From Agrococcus jejuensis (lineage in GTDB: Bacteria; Actinomycetota; Actinomycetes; Actinomycetales; Microbacteriaceae), in the NCBI RefSeq assembly GCF_900099705.1, contig NZ_LT629695.1, positions 372,001 through 436,000 of the forward strand: a stretch of DNA of 64,000 bases. Reading direction: 5' to 3'. Each line of letters starts with the position of its first letter. Position 1 is the stretch's first letter. Of this stretch, positions 8,212-17,897 are shown piece by piece. The notes under the pieces are model-generated. The model made no database searches. It had not been told where the DNA came from and saw nothing but the letters and a program-made list of their open reading frames with translations. The position numbers and the translations under genes were made by a program.

Positions 8212-10601
8212 CGACCTACGAAGCGATGTGGCAGCTGCAGCGCGACCTGCCCGACCTGCTCGACGCGGGCGTGCCGCTGCGCGACGTCCACGACCTGCTG
8301 CCGCCGACCGACCCCCGCTTCGCGTGGGGCACGACGCCAGGCTCCCTGGCGCGCCGACGCGTGATCGACGGCACGGGCGCCGCCGAGTTCGTGCGCCTGC
8401 ACCTGCACGAGCGCTTCGGCGGGCTGCCCGTCGAGCGCGACGACGACTACGTGCTGCTGCTCATGGGCACGATGGGCCATGGCGCGATGCTCGACGTCGT
8501 CGATCGACTCGCCGCCGACGACCCGACCCTCGAGGCCACGATCTGGCGGCTCCTCGAGGTCGAGGGCGGCGGACGCGTCTCGCTCGCCAACCTCGACTCC
8601 GGCTCAGGATGGACGGCGTGGTTCGCGCGACGCGCCGAGGCGGACCCCGCCGTGCGCGAGCGACTGCTCGATGCCGTGCTCGACGGCCTGCTGCGCGACT
8701 TCTCGGCCTACCGCGCCGGCTGGTTCTCGCGCGCATTCGACGCGTACAGGCCCACGCTCGACGAGCTCGCGGCCCGCGAGGACCGGCTGCTCCGCGTGCT
8801 CGGCACCGGCATCCGCGCGAGCGTCGCCCTCGCGGTGCGGCACCTCGCCCGACTGCAGGACGTCGACCGGTGCACGCTCGCGGCGCTGCCTGCTGCTACG
8901 CCGAGCCTCGACGGCCAGCCGAAGGCGACGGCGCTCGCCGTGCTCGCGCTGCTCGTGCCCGCCGTGGCCGTCCCCGATGCGCGCCCCGCGGCGCTCGCGG
9001 CGATCGCGACCGGGCTCGAGCATCCGCACCGTGACGTGCAGCGGCGCGTCGCGGCGGTGCTCGCCGACCTGGGGGCATCGGCCGCGGTCGACGACGCCGC
9101 CGACCTGCTCGCACCGTCGGTCGCGGTCGGGCTGGGGGTCGCGCTCGTGCCCTCGCGCCCGCCGCACGTGCCGACGCCCGTGCCGACCGCGCGCGCCGTC
9201 GAGCCGTGGACCGACGAGGAGGCGCTCGAACGTGCGTCGGCGCTGCTCGAGCACCCGGAGGACGCGCTCGAGCACGAGCTCGCGCTCGCCTGGGTCGCGT
9301 CGACCCCACGGGCCTCGAGCGTGCTCGCCCCGCTCGCTCGCCGTGCGAGGGCAAGGACGCACGGCGCGGCCGAGGACGTCGCGAGAGTCGTGCTCGCCAC
9401 CGTGGATCCCGCGCGCATCCCGGCGCTCGACCGCTGCGGGTGCTCCCCCGACGACCCGCATCTGCACGACGGCTTCTGCCCGCGCTGCGGGTGGGCGACG
9501 CGCGAGCGCAGCCTGCAGCGGCTGCCGTGGCCGCTGCCGTCGCTGCGCACCGAGGAGGTCGTGGCCCGGCTGCGCGATGGCGCCCCGAGCGTGCCGCTGC
9601 TCGCGACGCCGACCTCGACCGACGGAGCCATCGCCCCCGCGACGCTCCTCGATCGGCTCGAGCACCTCGCCGACCTCGGCGCGGCGCCGGCGCCGCTCGA
9701 CCTCGCGCAGGCGCTGCTGCGCACGCCCGTCGACCCGGCGCACGATGTGCCGGAGCTGCCCGCCGCGCATCCGCTGCACGCGGCGAGCGAGCGCATCCGG
9801 GCGCACCTCTCCGACGCCGTGCGGGTCGATGGCGCCGACGACGCGATGCTCGTCTGGCTCGGGCGGGTCGGCGAGTGGCAGGAGGAGCGCGGCGGTCGCG
9901 TCGTCACGCGCTCGCATACGTGGTGGCAGCCGCTGCCGACCGGACCGGTCGCGGCCTTCGACGGCACCGACCCCGCCGCGATGCTGAGCGGTCGGGCGAG
10001 CGAGCATCGGCTGCACGATCGCGAGCTCGATCCGTCGCCCGCCGCGCTCGCGCTCGCACGCCCGTCGTCGACCGGGCCGCTCGTCGCGCACGGCGTCATG
10101 CCCATGCTCGCCGCCCAGCACATGACGGCACCGCAGGGCGAGGATGCCGTGCTCGCGGCCCTCGCGACGCACCGCGGCGCGTGGACGCCCGCGACGATGC
10201 AGCTCGTCGGCCTCGGACTCTCGGCATCGCGCGGGCCCGCGCGTGCCGCCGCGGCAGAGCTGCTCGTGGCGGCCGTGCCGACGCGCATCGCCCTCGACGA
10301 CGCGGTCGCCGGCCTCGTCGCGTGCGCCCGCGTGTGCTCGCTCACGCGCTGGACGACGGCGTTCGCCGACGTCGCGACGCTCTCGCCCGCGCTCGCCGTC
10401 GACGTGCTCGTGCGTCTGCTGCCCGCGCTGCCTGCAGACGCCCGCGGCGTCGGCGGGCTCGTGACGCTGCTGCACGACGAGCTCGTGCGCGGCGGCGGCG
10501 TCGACGACGCGGCGCTGCGCGCGTGGCTCGCGTCGCTGCGCGGGTCGTCGGCGGCGACGCGAGCCGCGCGCACGATGCTGCGCGACGGGCTCGTGGGCTG
10601 A
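8208..10601 (+). CDS. Large partner of the SWIM protein, with HEAT-like repeats and a zinc-ribbon-like motif
   Basis: A 797-residue protein of unknown function, starting at GTG 8208 inside the stop of the SWIM gene. The N-terminal half is helical and Ala/Leu/Asp-rich with HEAT-repeat-like stretches such as DVQRRVAAVLADLG. Near residue 408 there is a metal-ribbon-like segment with CGCSPDD, then CPRCGW. The C-terminal half is again Ala-rich and helical. No catalytic motif, signal peptide or membrane segment is visible. It resembles in layout the large partners of SWIM-finger operons (families such as DUF6493 or DUF5682), but I cannot assign the family without a profile search. Confidence 0.8.
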   Translation: MTTYEAMWQLQRDLPDLLDAGVPLRDVHDLLPPTDPRFAWGTTPGSLARRRVIDGTGAAEFVRLHLHERFGGLPVERDDDYVLLLMGTMGHGAMLDVVDRLAADDPTLEATIWRLLEVEGGGRVSLANLDSGSGWTAWFARRAEADPAVRERLLDAVLDGLLRDFSAYRAGWFSRAFDAYRPTLDELAAREDRLLRVLGTGIRASVALAVRHLARLQDVDRCTLAALPAATPSLDGQPKATALAVLALLVPAVAVPDARPAALAAIATGLEHPHRDVQRRVAAVLADLGASAAVDDAADLLAPSVAVGLGVALVPSRPPHVPTPVPTARAVEPWTDEEALERASALLEHPEDALEHELALAWVASTPRASSVLAPLARRARARTHGAAEDVARVVLATVDPARIPALDRCGCSPDDPHLHDGFCPRCGWATRERSLQRLPWPLPSLRTEEVVARLRDGAPSVPLLATPTSTDGAIAPATLLDRLEHLADLGAAPAPLDLAQALLRTPVDPAHDVPELPAAHPLHAASERIRAHLSDAVRVDGADDAMLVWLGRVGEWQEERGGRVVTRSHTWWQPLPTGPVAAFDGTDPAAMLSGRASEHRLHDRELDPSPAALALARPSSTGPLVAHGVMPMLAAQHMTAPQGEDAVLAALATHRGAWTPATMQLVGLGLSASRGPARAAAAELLVAAVPTRIALDDAVAGLVACARVCSLTRWTTAFADVATLSPALAVDVLVRLLPALPADARGVGGLVTLLHDELVRGGGVDDAALRAWLASLRGSSAATRAARTMLRDGLVG

Positions 10602-10605
10602 GGCG

Positions 10606-12060
10606 TCAGCCCAGCATCGCCGCCTCCAGCCGCACGCGCACCGGCGCCTCGAAGAACGCGAGCTCGAGCGCCATCGAGCGGTCGAACGCCGCGTCCATGC
10701 GCCCGCGCAGCGTGGGTCCGGCGGCGCACGCCGCGGCATCCGCGATCGCGATCGCCTGCCTCGTCGCCTCGGCGAAGCCCGCGTCGCCGTACGCGACGAG
10801 CCAGTCGTGGAACGGATGCGCAGCGTCGTCGAGCGCCGCGAGCCGCGCGCCGACGTCGGCGTAGAGCCAGAAGCACGGCAGCACCGCGGCGACGACCTCG
10901 GCGTAGGCGCCGTGCGCCGCCGCCTGCAGGTGATCGACGTACGCGCGCGTGTCGGGAGCGCGGTCGGGCACCTCGGTGACGTGGCTGCGGTGCAACGACG
11001 CCTCCTCCTCGATCGCGCTGGCCGCCGAGCGCGCCCAGAACGCCTGCTCGTCGCCCGTCGGCGCGAGCGCGCTCGCACGGGCGAGCACGCGCGCGTACTC
11101 GCCGAGGTAGATGGCGTCCTGCGCGAGGTACCAGCGGAACCGCTCGGGCTCGAGCGAGCCGTCGCCGAGGCTGCGCACGAAGGCGCACGCGTCGACGTCG
11201 GCGCGCACGCCGGCGGTCCGGGCCCACGCATCCGACGCCCACGACGTCGTCGGCATGGCGCCGCGCAGCGCGTGGAGGTGGTCGACGGGGCCCGCGCCCG
11301 CGCCGACGTCGAGCGACTCCCCCGCCGCGATGGCCGCGGCGAGCCACGGCTTGGCGACGTCGAGCGCCGCCCGCCACGTCGCGCCGCCCGCGGCGAGCGT
11401 CGCCATGGTCGACGACAGCGTGCAGCCCGTGCCGTGCGTCGACGTCGCCGCGAGGCGCGAGCCCGCGACCACGTGCACGCCGTCGGCGTCGACGATCGCG
11501 TCGAGGCACGTGGCGCCGTCGAGGTGGCCGCCCTTCAACAGCACCGCAGCACCCGTGCGCTGGTGCAGCGTGCGCGCCTGCGCGAGCGCCGCATCCCACG
11601 TCGCCGCCACGGGCTCGCCGACGAGCACCGCGAGCTCGGGCACGTTCGGCGTCACGAGGTCGGCGGCGGTGCAGAGGCGGCGGATGGCGTCCTCGGCGTC
11701 GCTCGCCAGCAGCCGATCGCCGCTCGTCGCGACCATGACCGGGTCGAGCACGACGAGCGGCGGGCGCACGTCGGCGAGCCAGCGCTCGACGACCGCGACG
11801 ACGGGCGCCGACGCCAGCATGCCGAGCTTGACGGCGTCGATCGCGACGTCGTCGCTCAGCGTGCGCAGCTGCGCGTCGAGGAAGGGCAGCGGCGGCACGT
11901 GCACGTCGACGACGCCGCGCGTCGATTGCGCCGTGAGCGCTGTGACGACGGCCATGCCGAAGCCGCCGTGCGCCGCGATGGCCTTGAGGTCTGCCTGGAT
12001 GCCGGCGCCGCCAGACGGGTCGCTGCCGGCGATCGACAGCACGCGAGGGATGCGGCTCAT
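10606..12060 (-). CDS. thiD: Fused HMP-phosphate kinase (ThiD) and TenA-type thiaminase II domain
   Basis: A 484-residue bifunctional protein. Residues 1-265 are the ThiD kinase, which phosphorylates hydroxymethylpyrimidine phosphate: SIAGSDPSGGAGIQ near residue 10, PNVPE, and the anion-hole motif HGTGCT near residue 190. Residues 275-484 are a TenA domain, with the catalytic Cys in LPCFWLYADVG and a C-terminal AMALEL region. TenA hydrolyses aminopyrimidine or thiamine breakdown products for salvage, so the fusion joins salvage and phosphorylation of the pyrimidine. It is the last gene of thiM-thiE-thiD, each overlapping its neighbour by 4 bases, behind a TPP riboswitch. Confidence 0.95.
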   Translation of the reverse strand: MSRIPRVLSIAGSDPSGGAGIQADLKAIAAHGGFGMAVVTALTAQSTRGVVDVHVPPLPFLDAQLRTLSDDVAIDAVKLGMLASAPVVAVVERWLADVRPPLVVLDPVMVATSGDRLLASDAEDAIRRLCTAADLVTPNVPELAVLVGEPVAATWDAALAQARTLHQRTGAAVLLKGGHLDGATCLDAIVDADGVHVVAGSRLAATSTHGTGCTLSSTMATLAAGGATWRAALDVAKPWLAAAIAAGESLDVGAGAGPVDHLHALRGAMPTTSWASDAWARTAGVRADVDACAFVRSLGDGSLEPERFRWYLAQDAIYLGEYARVLARASALAPTGDEQAFWARSAASAIEEEASLHRSHVTEVPDRAPDTRAYVDHLQAAAHGAYAEVVAAVLPCFWLYADVGARLAALDDAAHPFHDWLVAYGDAGFAEATRQAIAIADAAACAAGPTLRGRMDAAFDRSMALELAFFEAPVRVRLEAAMLG

Positions 12061-12713
12061 GCGCGCACCCCCGCCGCGGTCTGCCACGCCGCGACGAGCG
12101 CCGCGGCGGCCGCGCGCGGATCGGCGGCGGCGCTCACGGCCGAGACGACCGCGACGCCCGCGAGGCCCGCGACGGCGAGGCCGGGCACGTCGCGCACGTC
12201 GACGCCACCGATCGCGATGCACCGCAGGTCGGTGGCGGCGGCGACGGCGCGGATGCCGGCGACGCCGAGGGCGGGCGGATGGTCGGGCTTCGTCGCGGTG
12301 GCGCGCAGCACGCCGACGCCGAGGTAGTCGAGCGTGCCGACGGGCATGGCCGCGGCGGCGGCGAGATGCTCGGGCGTCGACGCCGTCCAGCCGACGATCG
12401 CCGTCGCGCCGAGGTGGCGCCGCGCGGTCTCTGGCGGCACGTCGGACTGCCCCAGGTGCACGCCGTCGACGCGCGCACCTGCGCCGCGGGCGGCGAGCAC
12501 GACGTCGAGCCGGTCGTCGACGAGCAGCGACGCACGGCCGGCGACGACCGACGAGAGCGCGACCGCCTGCGCGACGAGCTCGCGCGCCGTCGCGTGCTTC
12601 GCACGCAGCTGCACCACGCGCACGCCCGCGCCGACGGCGGCGTCGACGACCGAGAGCAGCCGATCGACCGGCAGCCGCTCGTCGGTGACGAGGTGGATGC
12701 CCGCGACGCTCAT
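12057..12713 (-). CDS. thiE: Thiamine-phosphate synthase
   Basis: A 218-residue TIM-barrel enzyme that joins hydroxymethylpyrimidine diphosphate and thiazole phosphate to give thiamine phosphate. Family motifs seen: VQLRAKH near residue 35, LLVDDRLD, the GVHLGQSD diphosphate loop, a YLGVGVL strand and IAIGGV near the C-terminus. The length is normal. The ATG at 12713 overlaps the thiM stop and its own stop overlaps the thiD start, both ATGA, so translation is coupled along the operon. Confidence 0.96.
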   Translation of the reverse strand: MSVAGIHLVTDERLPVDRLLSVVDAAVGAGVRVVQLRAKHATARELVAQAVALSSVVAGRASLLVDDRLDVVLAARGAGARVDGVHLGQSDVPPETARRHLGATAIVGWTASTPEHLAAAAAMPVGTLDYLGVGVLRATATKPDHPPALGVAGIRAVAAATDLRCIAIGGVDVRDVPGLAVAGLAGVAVVSAVSAAADPRAAAAALVAAWQTAAGVRA

Positions 12714-13546
12714 CGTGCGACCTCCACCATGCGACGCTCGAGGCGCGCCTCGTCGAGGTCCGCGGGCTCGAGCGCCGCGAGGGCGTCGAGGAAGCGCACG
12801 GCGAACGAGCCGGGACCGTCGGCACCCGCCGCGGCGACCTCCGCCGCCCGCGCGTGCACGAGCGACGCCGCGACGGCCGCCGACAGCGGTGCGCAGACGC
12901 CGAGGAACGCCGCCATCGTCGCGCCGAGCGAGCAGCCGCCGCCCGTCACGCGCGTGAGCAGCGGCGAGCCGCCGGGCACGCGCACGACCTCGCGGCCGTC
13001 GGTCACGAGGTCGACGACGCCAGACACGGCCACGACCGCTCCCGTCTCGGCCGCGAGACGCATCGCGGTCTCGGCAGCCGCTTCCGGCCCGTCCGTCGCA
13101 TCCACGCCGCGACCGCCTCCGCCCGCGCCGGCGAGGGCGAGGATCTCGGAGGCGTTGCCGCGCACGATCGCCGGACCGTGCGCGAGCAGCTCGTGCGCCA
13201 ACGCGGTGCGCACCGGCAGGGTGCCGACCGCGACGGGGTCGAGCACCCAGCGATCGGTCGCGGCGACGACCTCGCGCGCCGCGGCGCGCTGCTCGGCCGT
13301 GGGCGTGCCGAGGTTCACGAGCACGCCGTCGGCGACGCCCGCGAACGCGCCGGCCTCGTCGGGGATGTCGACCATCGCGGCACTCGCGCCGAGCGCGAGC
13401 AGCACGTTGGCCGTGAAGCCCGTGACGACGTGGTTCGTGATGCACTGCGTGAGCGGCGCCGCGGCGCGGAGCGCCGCCAGGGCCTCCGCCGGCGTCAGGT
13501 GGGCCGCGTGCAGCGGCATCGGGTGGGCAGGGTGGACGTGTGCCAT
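12710..13546 (-). CDS. thiM: Hydroxyethylthiazole kinase
   Basis: A 278-residue kinase that salvages the thiazole half of thiamine. It opens with the family signature [17 protein letters not shown] near residue 31 and has VRGNASEI and the GGGCSLGA anion-hole loop. First gene of the thiM-thiE-thiD operon. Two in-frame ATGs exist, at 13546 and 13555. I chose 13546 because GAGGG lies about 10 bases before it, whereas at 13555 the same bases touch the ATG. The TPP riboswitch ends exactly at these bases, so thiamine diphosphate should block ribosome access. Confidence 0.94.
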   Translation of the reverse strand: MAHVHPAHPMPLHAAHLTPAEALAALRAAAPLTQCITNHVVTGFTANVLLALGASAAMVDIPDEAGAFAGVADGVLVNLGTPTAEQRAAAREVVAATDRWVLDPVAVGTLPVRTALAHELLAHGPAIVRGNASEILALAGAGGGGRGVDATDGPEAAAETAMRLAAETGAVVAVSGVVDLVTDGREVVRVPGGSPLLTRVTGGGCSLGATMAAFLGVCAPLSAAVAASLVHARAAEVAAAGADGPGSFAVRFLDALAALEPADLDEARLERRMVEVAR

Positions 13547-13553
13547 GGATGAC

Positions 13554-13627
13554 ATCCCTCCGCGAGTACGAGCTCGATCAGGTTCGCCGGGTGTGATCTC
13601 AGCCCCAGGCAGGGGCACCCCGTGTCG
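13554..13627 (-). ncRNA. TPP riboswitch (THI element)
   Basis: Read on the minus strand, the aptamer carries all conserved blocks in order: CGGGGTGCC, then GGGGCTGAGAT, ACCC, GAACCTGATC, and the GCGGAGGGATG end. These are the pyrimidine- and pyrophosphate-sensing arms of the known TPP aptamer. The 3' strand of the closing stem runs into the thiM ribosome binding site, which points to translational control: ligand binding hides the site. No separate terminator hairpin is seen between aptamer and start. Confidence 0.95.
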
Positions 13628-13659
13628 TGGAGGCGACGCTAGCACGGTGCGCGCAGCGT

Positions 13660-13678
13660 GCAGGTAAGGGTACCCTTG
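13660..13678. promoter_or_regulatory. DtxR/IdeR-like iron box upstream of the ABC transporter
   Basis: A 19-base site containing the palindrome AAGGGTACCCTT (13666-13677). It matches the DtxR/IdeR consensus (TTAGGTTAGSCTAACCTAA) at 12 of 19 positions by my alignment, including the AGGT and CCT half-site cores. It lies about 60 bases before the first ABC gene. A better site of the same kind occurs at 49224-49242. Binding is inferred. Confidence 0.5.
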
Positions 13679-13739
13679 CTGCAAGGCCTCGCTGCGCGCT
13701 GCGCGCAGGCCCACCCCCAAGCCCCCCCCGGAAGGTCCC

Positions 13740-15464
13740 ATGTCCGCGCGCGCCCACGCATCCCCGCAGGCCGGTCCCTCGAGCTCGGCGACCTCGGCCG
13801 GACCCCGGCGACTCGTCGCCGGCACCGCCGTCGGCGCGTGGCGCCGCGTGCTGCCCGGCCTCGCCGGCATCACGGTGCACCAGGTGTGCGAGATCGCCGT
13901 GCCCGTCGTCGTCGGCCTCGTGATCGACCGCGGCATCGTCGCGCACGACCCCGTCGCGCTGTGGACGTGGATCGGCGTGCTCGTGGGCGTGTTCCTCACG
14001 CTCGCGCTCGCCTTCCAGGTCGGCATCTTCTTCGGCCTGCGCGGCATGGAGGAGGCGCACCACGGGCTGCGCATGCGCACGACGTGGCGCATGCTCGACC
14101 CGCGCGGCTTCGGCGACCGGCCGCGCTCGGCGGGCGAGCTGCTCGGCATCGGCGGCACCGACGTGCAGACGGTGTCGGGCGGCGTCATGCTGCTCGTCTT
14201 CCCCATCGCCGAGCTCGCCGCCGTGATCGTCGCCGGCATCGTGCTCGTCGGCATCTCGTGGCCGCTCGGCGTCGCCGTCATCGCCGGCGGACCGATCTTC
14301 CTGCTGCTGCTCGATCGCATCGGCAAGGCCCTGCGCCAGCGGGCGGAGGCCGAGCAGCAGGTGACGGCGGATGCCGCGACGCTCGCCGCCGACGTCATCG
14401 GCGGCTTCCGCACGCTCTCGGCGCTCGGCGCGACGGCGCAGGCGAGCACGCGCTACCGCGCCGCGAGCAGCCGCGCGCTCGACGCGGCGATCGCCGCACG
14501 ACGCACGGAGGCGTGGTTCGTCGCGCTCTCGAGGATCGCGACGGGCTCGTTCGTCGCCGGCATCGGCATCGCCGCCGTCGCCATGGCCATCGGCGGCTCG
14601 ATCACCGTCGGGCAGCTCATCACGGTCGTCGGCGTCGTGCAGGTGGTCATGGGCCCGCTGCAGGCGCTCGCCGTCAACGTCGGCGCCACCTGGGCGCGCG
14701 CGACGGCCTCCGCGACCCGCGTCCTGTCGCTGCTGCACGCCCCGCCGGCGCACGACGCGGATGGCGATGCCCGCGCGCCGCTCGGCGCGGGCATCCGCAT
14801 GCGCGACGTCGTGGGCGAGCACGTGCGCGGCGTCTCGCTCGACGTCGCGCCCGGCGAGGTCGTGGGCGTCGTGGCCGACGCGCCGACCGCTGCCGAGCTC
14901 GTGGCGCTGCTCGGCGGCACGCGCGTGCCCGAGGCGGGCACGGTCGAGGTCGACGGGCACGACCTCGCAGCGCTGCCCGCGAGCCGTAGGTACGAGCACG
15001 TCGTCGCCGCACCGCACGCCGCGCATGCGATCGCGGGCTCCGTTGCGCGCAACGTGCTCGGGCGCTCGTCGGGCGACCCGCATCCGGCCCTCGCAGCCTC
15101 GGCGTTCGACGACGCCCTCGCGACCCTGCCGAGCGGCACGGCGACCGACGTGGGTCCCTCGGGCCGCTCCCTCTCCGGCGGGCAGCGGCAGCGCCTCGCC
15201 CTCGCCCGCGCCTACGCGGCCCCGGCGGCGGCGCTCGTGCTGCACGACCCGACGACCGCGGTCGACGCCGTCACCGAGCTGCGCATCGCCGAGCGGCTGC
15301 GCGACGCGGTCGCGGACCGCGCCGTCGTCGTCGTGTGCTCGACGCCGCAGCTGCTCGCGCGCGCCGACCGCGTCGTGGTGCTCGAGGGCGGCCGCGTCGC
15401 CGCCACCGACCGGCACGAGGCGCTCATGGCGTCGAGCGCGACCTACGTGGAGGCGGTCTCGTGA
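13740..15464 (+). CDS. ABC exporter-type half-transporter with degenerate Walker A
   Basis: A 574-residue fused permease/ATPase (type IV ABC fold): about six membrane helices in residues 35-330, ATPase domain about 345-570. The ATPase domain has a full signature motif [14 protein letters not shown], but the Walker A loop (near [10 protein letters not shown], residue 378) has lost the Gly-Lys-Ser/Thr. The Walker B end reads LVLHDPTT, so the catalytic Glu is replaced, and the switch His is missing (VVCSTPQ). Such defects are normal for the non-catalytic half of heterodimeric exporters. The partner follows with a 4-base overlap. The iron-box-like site upstream hints at a siderophore or iron-related substrate. 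Confidence 0.9.
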   Translation: MSARAHASPQAGPSSSATSAGPRRLVAGTAVGAWRRVLPGLAGITVHQVCEIAVPVVVGLVIDRGIVAHDPVALWTWIGVLVGVFLTLALAFQVGIFFGLRGMEEAHHGLRMRTTWRMLDPRGFGDRPRSAGELLGIGGTDVQTVSGGVMLLVFPIAELAAVIVAGIVLVGISWPLGVAVIAGGPIFLLLLDRIGKALRQRAEAEQQVTADAATLAADVIGGFRTLSALGATAQASTRYRAASSRALDAAIAARRTEAWFVALSRIATGSFVAGIGIAAVAMAIGGSITVGQLITVVGVVQVVMGPLQALAVNVGATWARATASATRVLSLLHAPPAHDADGDARAPLGAGIRMRDVVGEHVRGVSLDVAPGEVVGVVADAPTAAELVALLGGTRVPEAGTVEVDGHDLAALPASRRYEHVVAAPHAAHAIAGSVARNVLGRSSGDPHPALAASAFDDALATLPSGTATDVGPSGRSLSGGQRQRLALARAYAAPAAALVLHDPTTAVDAVTELRIAERLRDAVADRAVVVVCSTPQLLARADRVVVLEGGRVAATDRHEALMASSATYVEAVS

Positions 15465-17206
15465 GCGCATCGACCCTGCCGATCGCCTCCGGCCGCGACA
15501 CCGCGCGGCTCGCGTGGGGCATCCTGCGCCGTCGGCCGTGGACGCTCGCGGGCGCGCTCGTGCTGCTCGCCGGCACCGCGACGGCCGGCCTCGCCGTGCC
15601 GACGGGGCTCGGCATGCTCGTCGACGTCGTCGTCGACGGCGGCGACCCCGTGCTCGCGATCGCGCTCATCGCGGTCGGCGTCGTCGGCGGCTCGCTGCTG
15701 GGCGCCGCCGGCGCCATCGTGCTCGCGCTCGTGCTCGAGACGGCACTGGCCAGGCTGCGCGAGGACGTCGTCGACGCCGCCCTGTCGCTCTCCCCCGCTG
15801 TCGTCGACACGATCCCCGACGGCGAGCTCGTCGCGCGCACCACGCACGACGTCGAGGCCGTCGGCGAGGTGACGACCGAGGCGATCCCCGCGTTCGCGGG
15901 CTCGCTGCTCGCGGTCGTCGCGACCGGCATCGGGCTCGCGGCGCTGCATCCGCTGCTGCTCGTGGCGATGCTCGCCGTCGTGCCCGTGCACGCCGTCGCG
16001 CTGCGGCACTACATCCGCCGTGCGCCCCGCATGTACGCCGCCGAGCGCGCCGCCGTGTCGGCCAGGTCGCGCGAGATGCTCGCGGCGATGCGCTCGCTGC
16101 CGACGCTGCAGGCCTACGGCTGGACCGAGACGGCCGGCGAGCGCATCGGCCACCGCTCGTGGACGGTGCTGCGCTGGGCGCTGCGCACGCGCCTCGTGCA
16201 GGCGCGGCTCGGCTTCGGCATGAACATGGCCGAGGCCGCGGGGCTCGCGTCGATCCTCGCGGTCGGCGGCTGGCTCGCCGGCTCGGGCACCGTGACCGTG
16301 GGCGAGGTCACGACGGCATCGCTGCTCTTCCTCGCGCTGTTCGGGCCCCTCGCGGTGCTCGTCATGCTCGTCGACGACCTGCAGGCGGCGTCGGCGGCGC
16401 TCGCGCGCATCGTGGGCGTCGTGCGCTCGGCGCGCACCGATCGCGGTCGCACGGCCGACGCGAGCATCGACGCCCCCGCCGCCATCGCGGTGACGGGCCT
16501 GCGCGCCGGCTACCCCGACCGTGAGGATGCGCTGCACGCCGTCGACCTGCACGTGCCGCACGGGCAGTGGGTCGCGATCGTCGGGTCGTCGGGTGCTGGC
16601 AAGACGACGCTCGCCCGTGCGATCGTCGGCCTGCTCGAGGCGCGCGCCGGCTCGGTGTCGGTCGCGGGCCACGACCCCGTGACGCTCGACGAGGCGTCGC
16701 GCGCCGAGCGCGTCGTCATGGTCGGGCAGGACGTGCACGTGTTCTCGGGCTCCGTGCGCGACAACCTGCTCGTCGCGGCCCCGAGCGCCGACGACGCCGC
16801 GCTCGTCGCGGCGATGGATGCCGTGGCCGGCGCCGCATGGCGCACGCGGATCGGCGATCTCGACGCGCTCGTGGGCGACGGCAACGCGCACGTGGAACCG
16901 GTCGACGCGCAGCGCATCGCCCTCGCGCGCGTGCTGCTGTCGTCGGCGTCGATCGTCGTGCTCGACGAGGCGACCGCCGACGCCGACACGCACGACGCCC
17001 GTGCGCTCGAGCTCGCCGCTCGGCGCGCGTTCGCGGGGCGCACGGTGCTCACCGTCGCGCACCGCCTGTCGCAGGCGCGCGACGCCGACCGCATCCTCGT
17101 GCTCGACGCTGGTCGCGTCGTCGAGGACGGCGCGCACGACGACCTCGCGCACGCGGGCGGCCCCTACGCCACCCTGTGGGCGGCGTGGTCGTCGCAGCGC
17201 GGCTGA
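15461..17206 (+). CDS. ABC exporter-type half-transporter with intact Walker A/B, degenerate signature
   Basis: A 581-residue partner of the preceding gene, starting at a GTG within its stop. Membrane domain about residues 20-320, ATPase about 340-575. Walker A is intact (GSSGAGKTTLA), Walker B with catalytic Glu is intact (VVLDEATADAD) and the switch His is present (TVAHRLSQ). The signature LSGGQ is replaced by VEPVDAQ. Combined with the first subunit, the dimer would have one good ATP site (this Walker A with the other subunit's LSGGQ) and one dead site, the pattern of TM287/288-like and IrtAB-like heterodimers. Substrate unknown. A perfect hairpin terminator follows. Confidence 0.9.
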   Translation: MSASTLPIASGRDTARLAWGILRRRPWTLAGALVLLAGTATAGLAVPTGLGMLVDVVVDGGDPVLAIALIAVGVVGGSLLGAAGAIVLALVLETALARLREDVVDAALSLSPAVVDTIPDGELVARTTHDVEAVGEVTTEAIPAFAGSLLAVVATGIGLAALHPLLLVAMLAVVPVHAVALRHYIRRAPRMYAAERAAVSARSREMLAAMRSLPTLQAYGWTETAGERIGHRSWTVLRWALRTRLVQARLGFGMNMAEAAGLASILAVGGWLAGSGTVTVGEVTTASLLFLALFGPLAVLVMLVDDLQAASAALARIVGVVRSARTDRGRTADASIDAPAAIAVTGLRAGYPDREDALHAVDLHVPHGQWVAIVGSSGAGKTTLARAIVGLLEARAGSVSVAGHDPVTLDEASRAERVVMVGQDVHVFSGSVRDNLLVAAPSADDAALVAAMDAVAGAAWRTRIGDLDALVGDGNAHVEPVDAQRIALARVLLSSASIVVLDEATADADTHDARALELAARRAFAGRTVLTVAHRLSQARDADRILVLDAGRVVEDGAHDDLAHAGGPYATLWAAWSSQRG

Positions 17207-17223
17207 GGGCGTCCGCACACGAC

Positions 17224-17256
17224 ACGGGCCCGAGGGATGCGATCCCTCGGGCCCGT
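17224..17256. terminator. Bidirectional terminator between ABC transporter and TetR gene
   Basis: A perfect 15-bp stem (17224-17238 with 17242-17256) and a 3-base GCG loop, followed by TCTTCG. It lies 18 bases after the ABC gene stop and 15 bases from the end of the convergent tetR-type gene, so it can serve both. Confidence 0.85.
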
Positions 17257-17270
17257 CTTCGCGCGTGGCG

Positions 17271-17897
17271 TCAGCCGACGACGCGGCGGATGCAGCCGCG
17301 CGCGACCAGACGCGCATGCTGCAGGAACGTGGGCTCGCCAGTGGGGTGGTCGCGGAACGCGAGCTCGACGAGCGCGTCGACCATGGGCGCAGCGGTGTCG
17401 ATCGCGACGACCGCGAGCGCCGCCGGCACGCCGTGGTCGCGCACGAGCGCGTCGACGACGGGCGACGCGACCTCGGTCCACGCCACGTGCTCGCGGTCGG
17501 CACCGAGGTCGATCCGGTCGCCGAGGCCGATCGACCGCACGGAGGGCTCGGCGCGGTAGTGCTGCGCGACGGTGTCGACGAAGGCGTCGATCGCCTGCTC
17601 GAACGTCGGCTGCCCCATGCTCGTGGCGGCGAGCAGTCGGTCGTGCAGCCGCTCGCGGCTGCGGCGACCGAGCTCGACGAGGATCGCGACGCGATCGGGG
17701 AAGTACCGGTAGATGCTGCCGATCGCGAGGCCCGTCGCGTTCGCGATCGCGGCGGTCGTGAGGCGCTCGGCGCCGCGCTCGTCGACGATGCGGGCGGCGG
17801 CGTCGACGATCTGCGCCATGCGACGCGCGGCGACCGCGGTCTGCGGTGCGCGCGGGGCGCTGGCGACGTCGGGCGTCATGGTGATGGTTCGTGGCAC
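17271..17897 (-). CDS. TetR-family transcriptional regulator
   Basis: A 208-residue regulator. The N-terminal helix-turn-helix (about residues 25-70) reads RIVDERGAERLTTAAIANAT then IGSIYRYFPDRVAIL, the canonical TetR pattern. The ligand-binding region is helical and not assignable. I chose GTG 17897 because GGAGGT lies seven bases upstream; a downstream ATG (17879) lacks such a site, and longer in-frame extensions have no family similarity. It is convergent with the ABC transporter, so a regulatory link to it is possible but not shown. Confidence 0.88.
   Translation of the reverse strand: MPRTITMTPDVASAPRAPQTAVAARRMAQIVDAAARIVDERGAERLTTAAIANATGLAIGSIYRYFPDRVAILVELGRRSRERLHDRLLAATSMGQPTFEQAIDAFVDTVAQHYRAEPSVRSIGLGDRIDLGADREHVAWTEVASPVVDALVRDHGVPAALAVVAIDTAAPMVDALVELAFRDHPTGEPTFLQHARLVARGCIRRVVG

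Noticed and set aside
13740..17206. First ABC subunit as a broken pseudogene because of its missing Walker A lysine
   Set aside because: The frame is intact, the signature motif is perfect and the partner has the opposite pattern of losses, which is the normal arrangement of a heterodimeric exporter.
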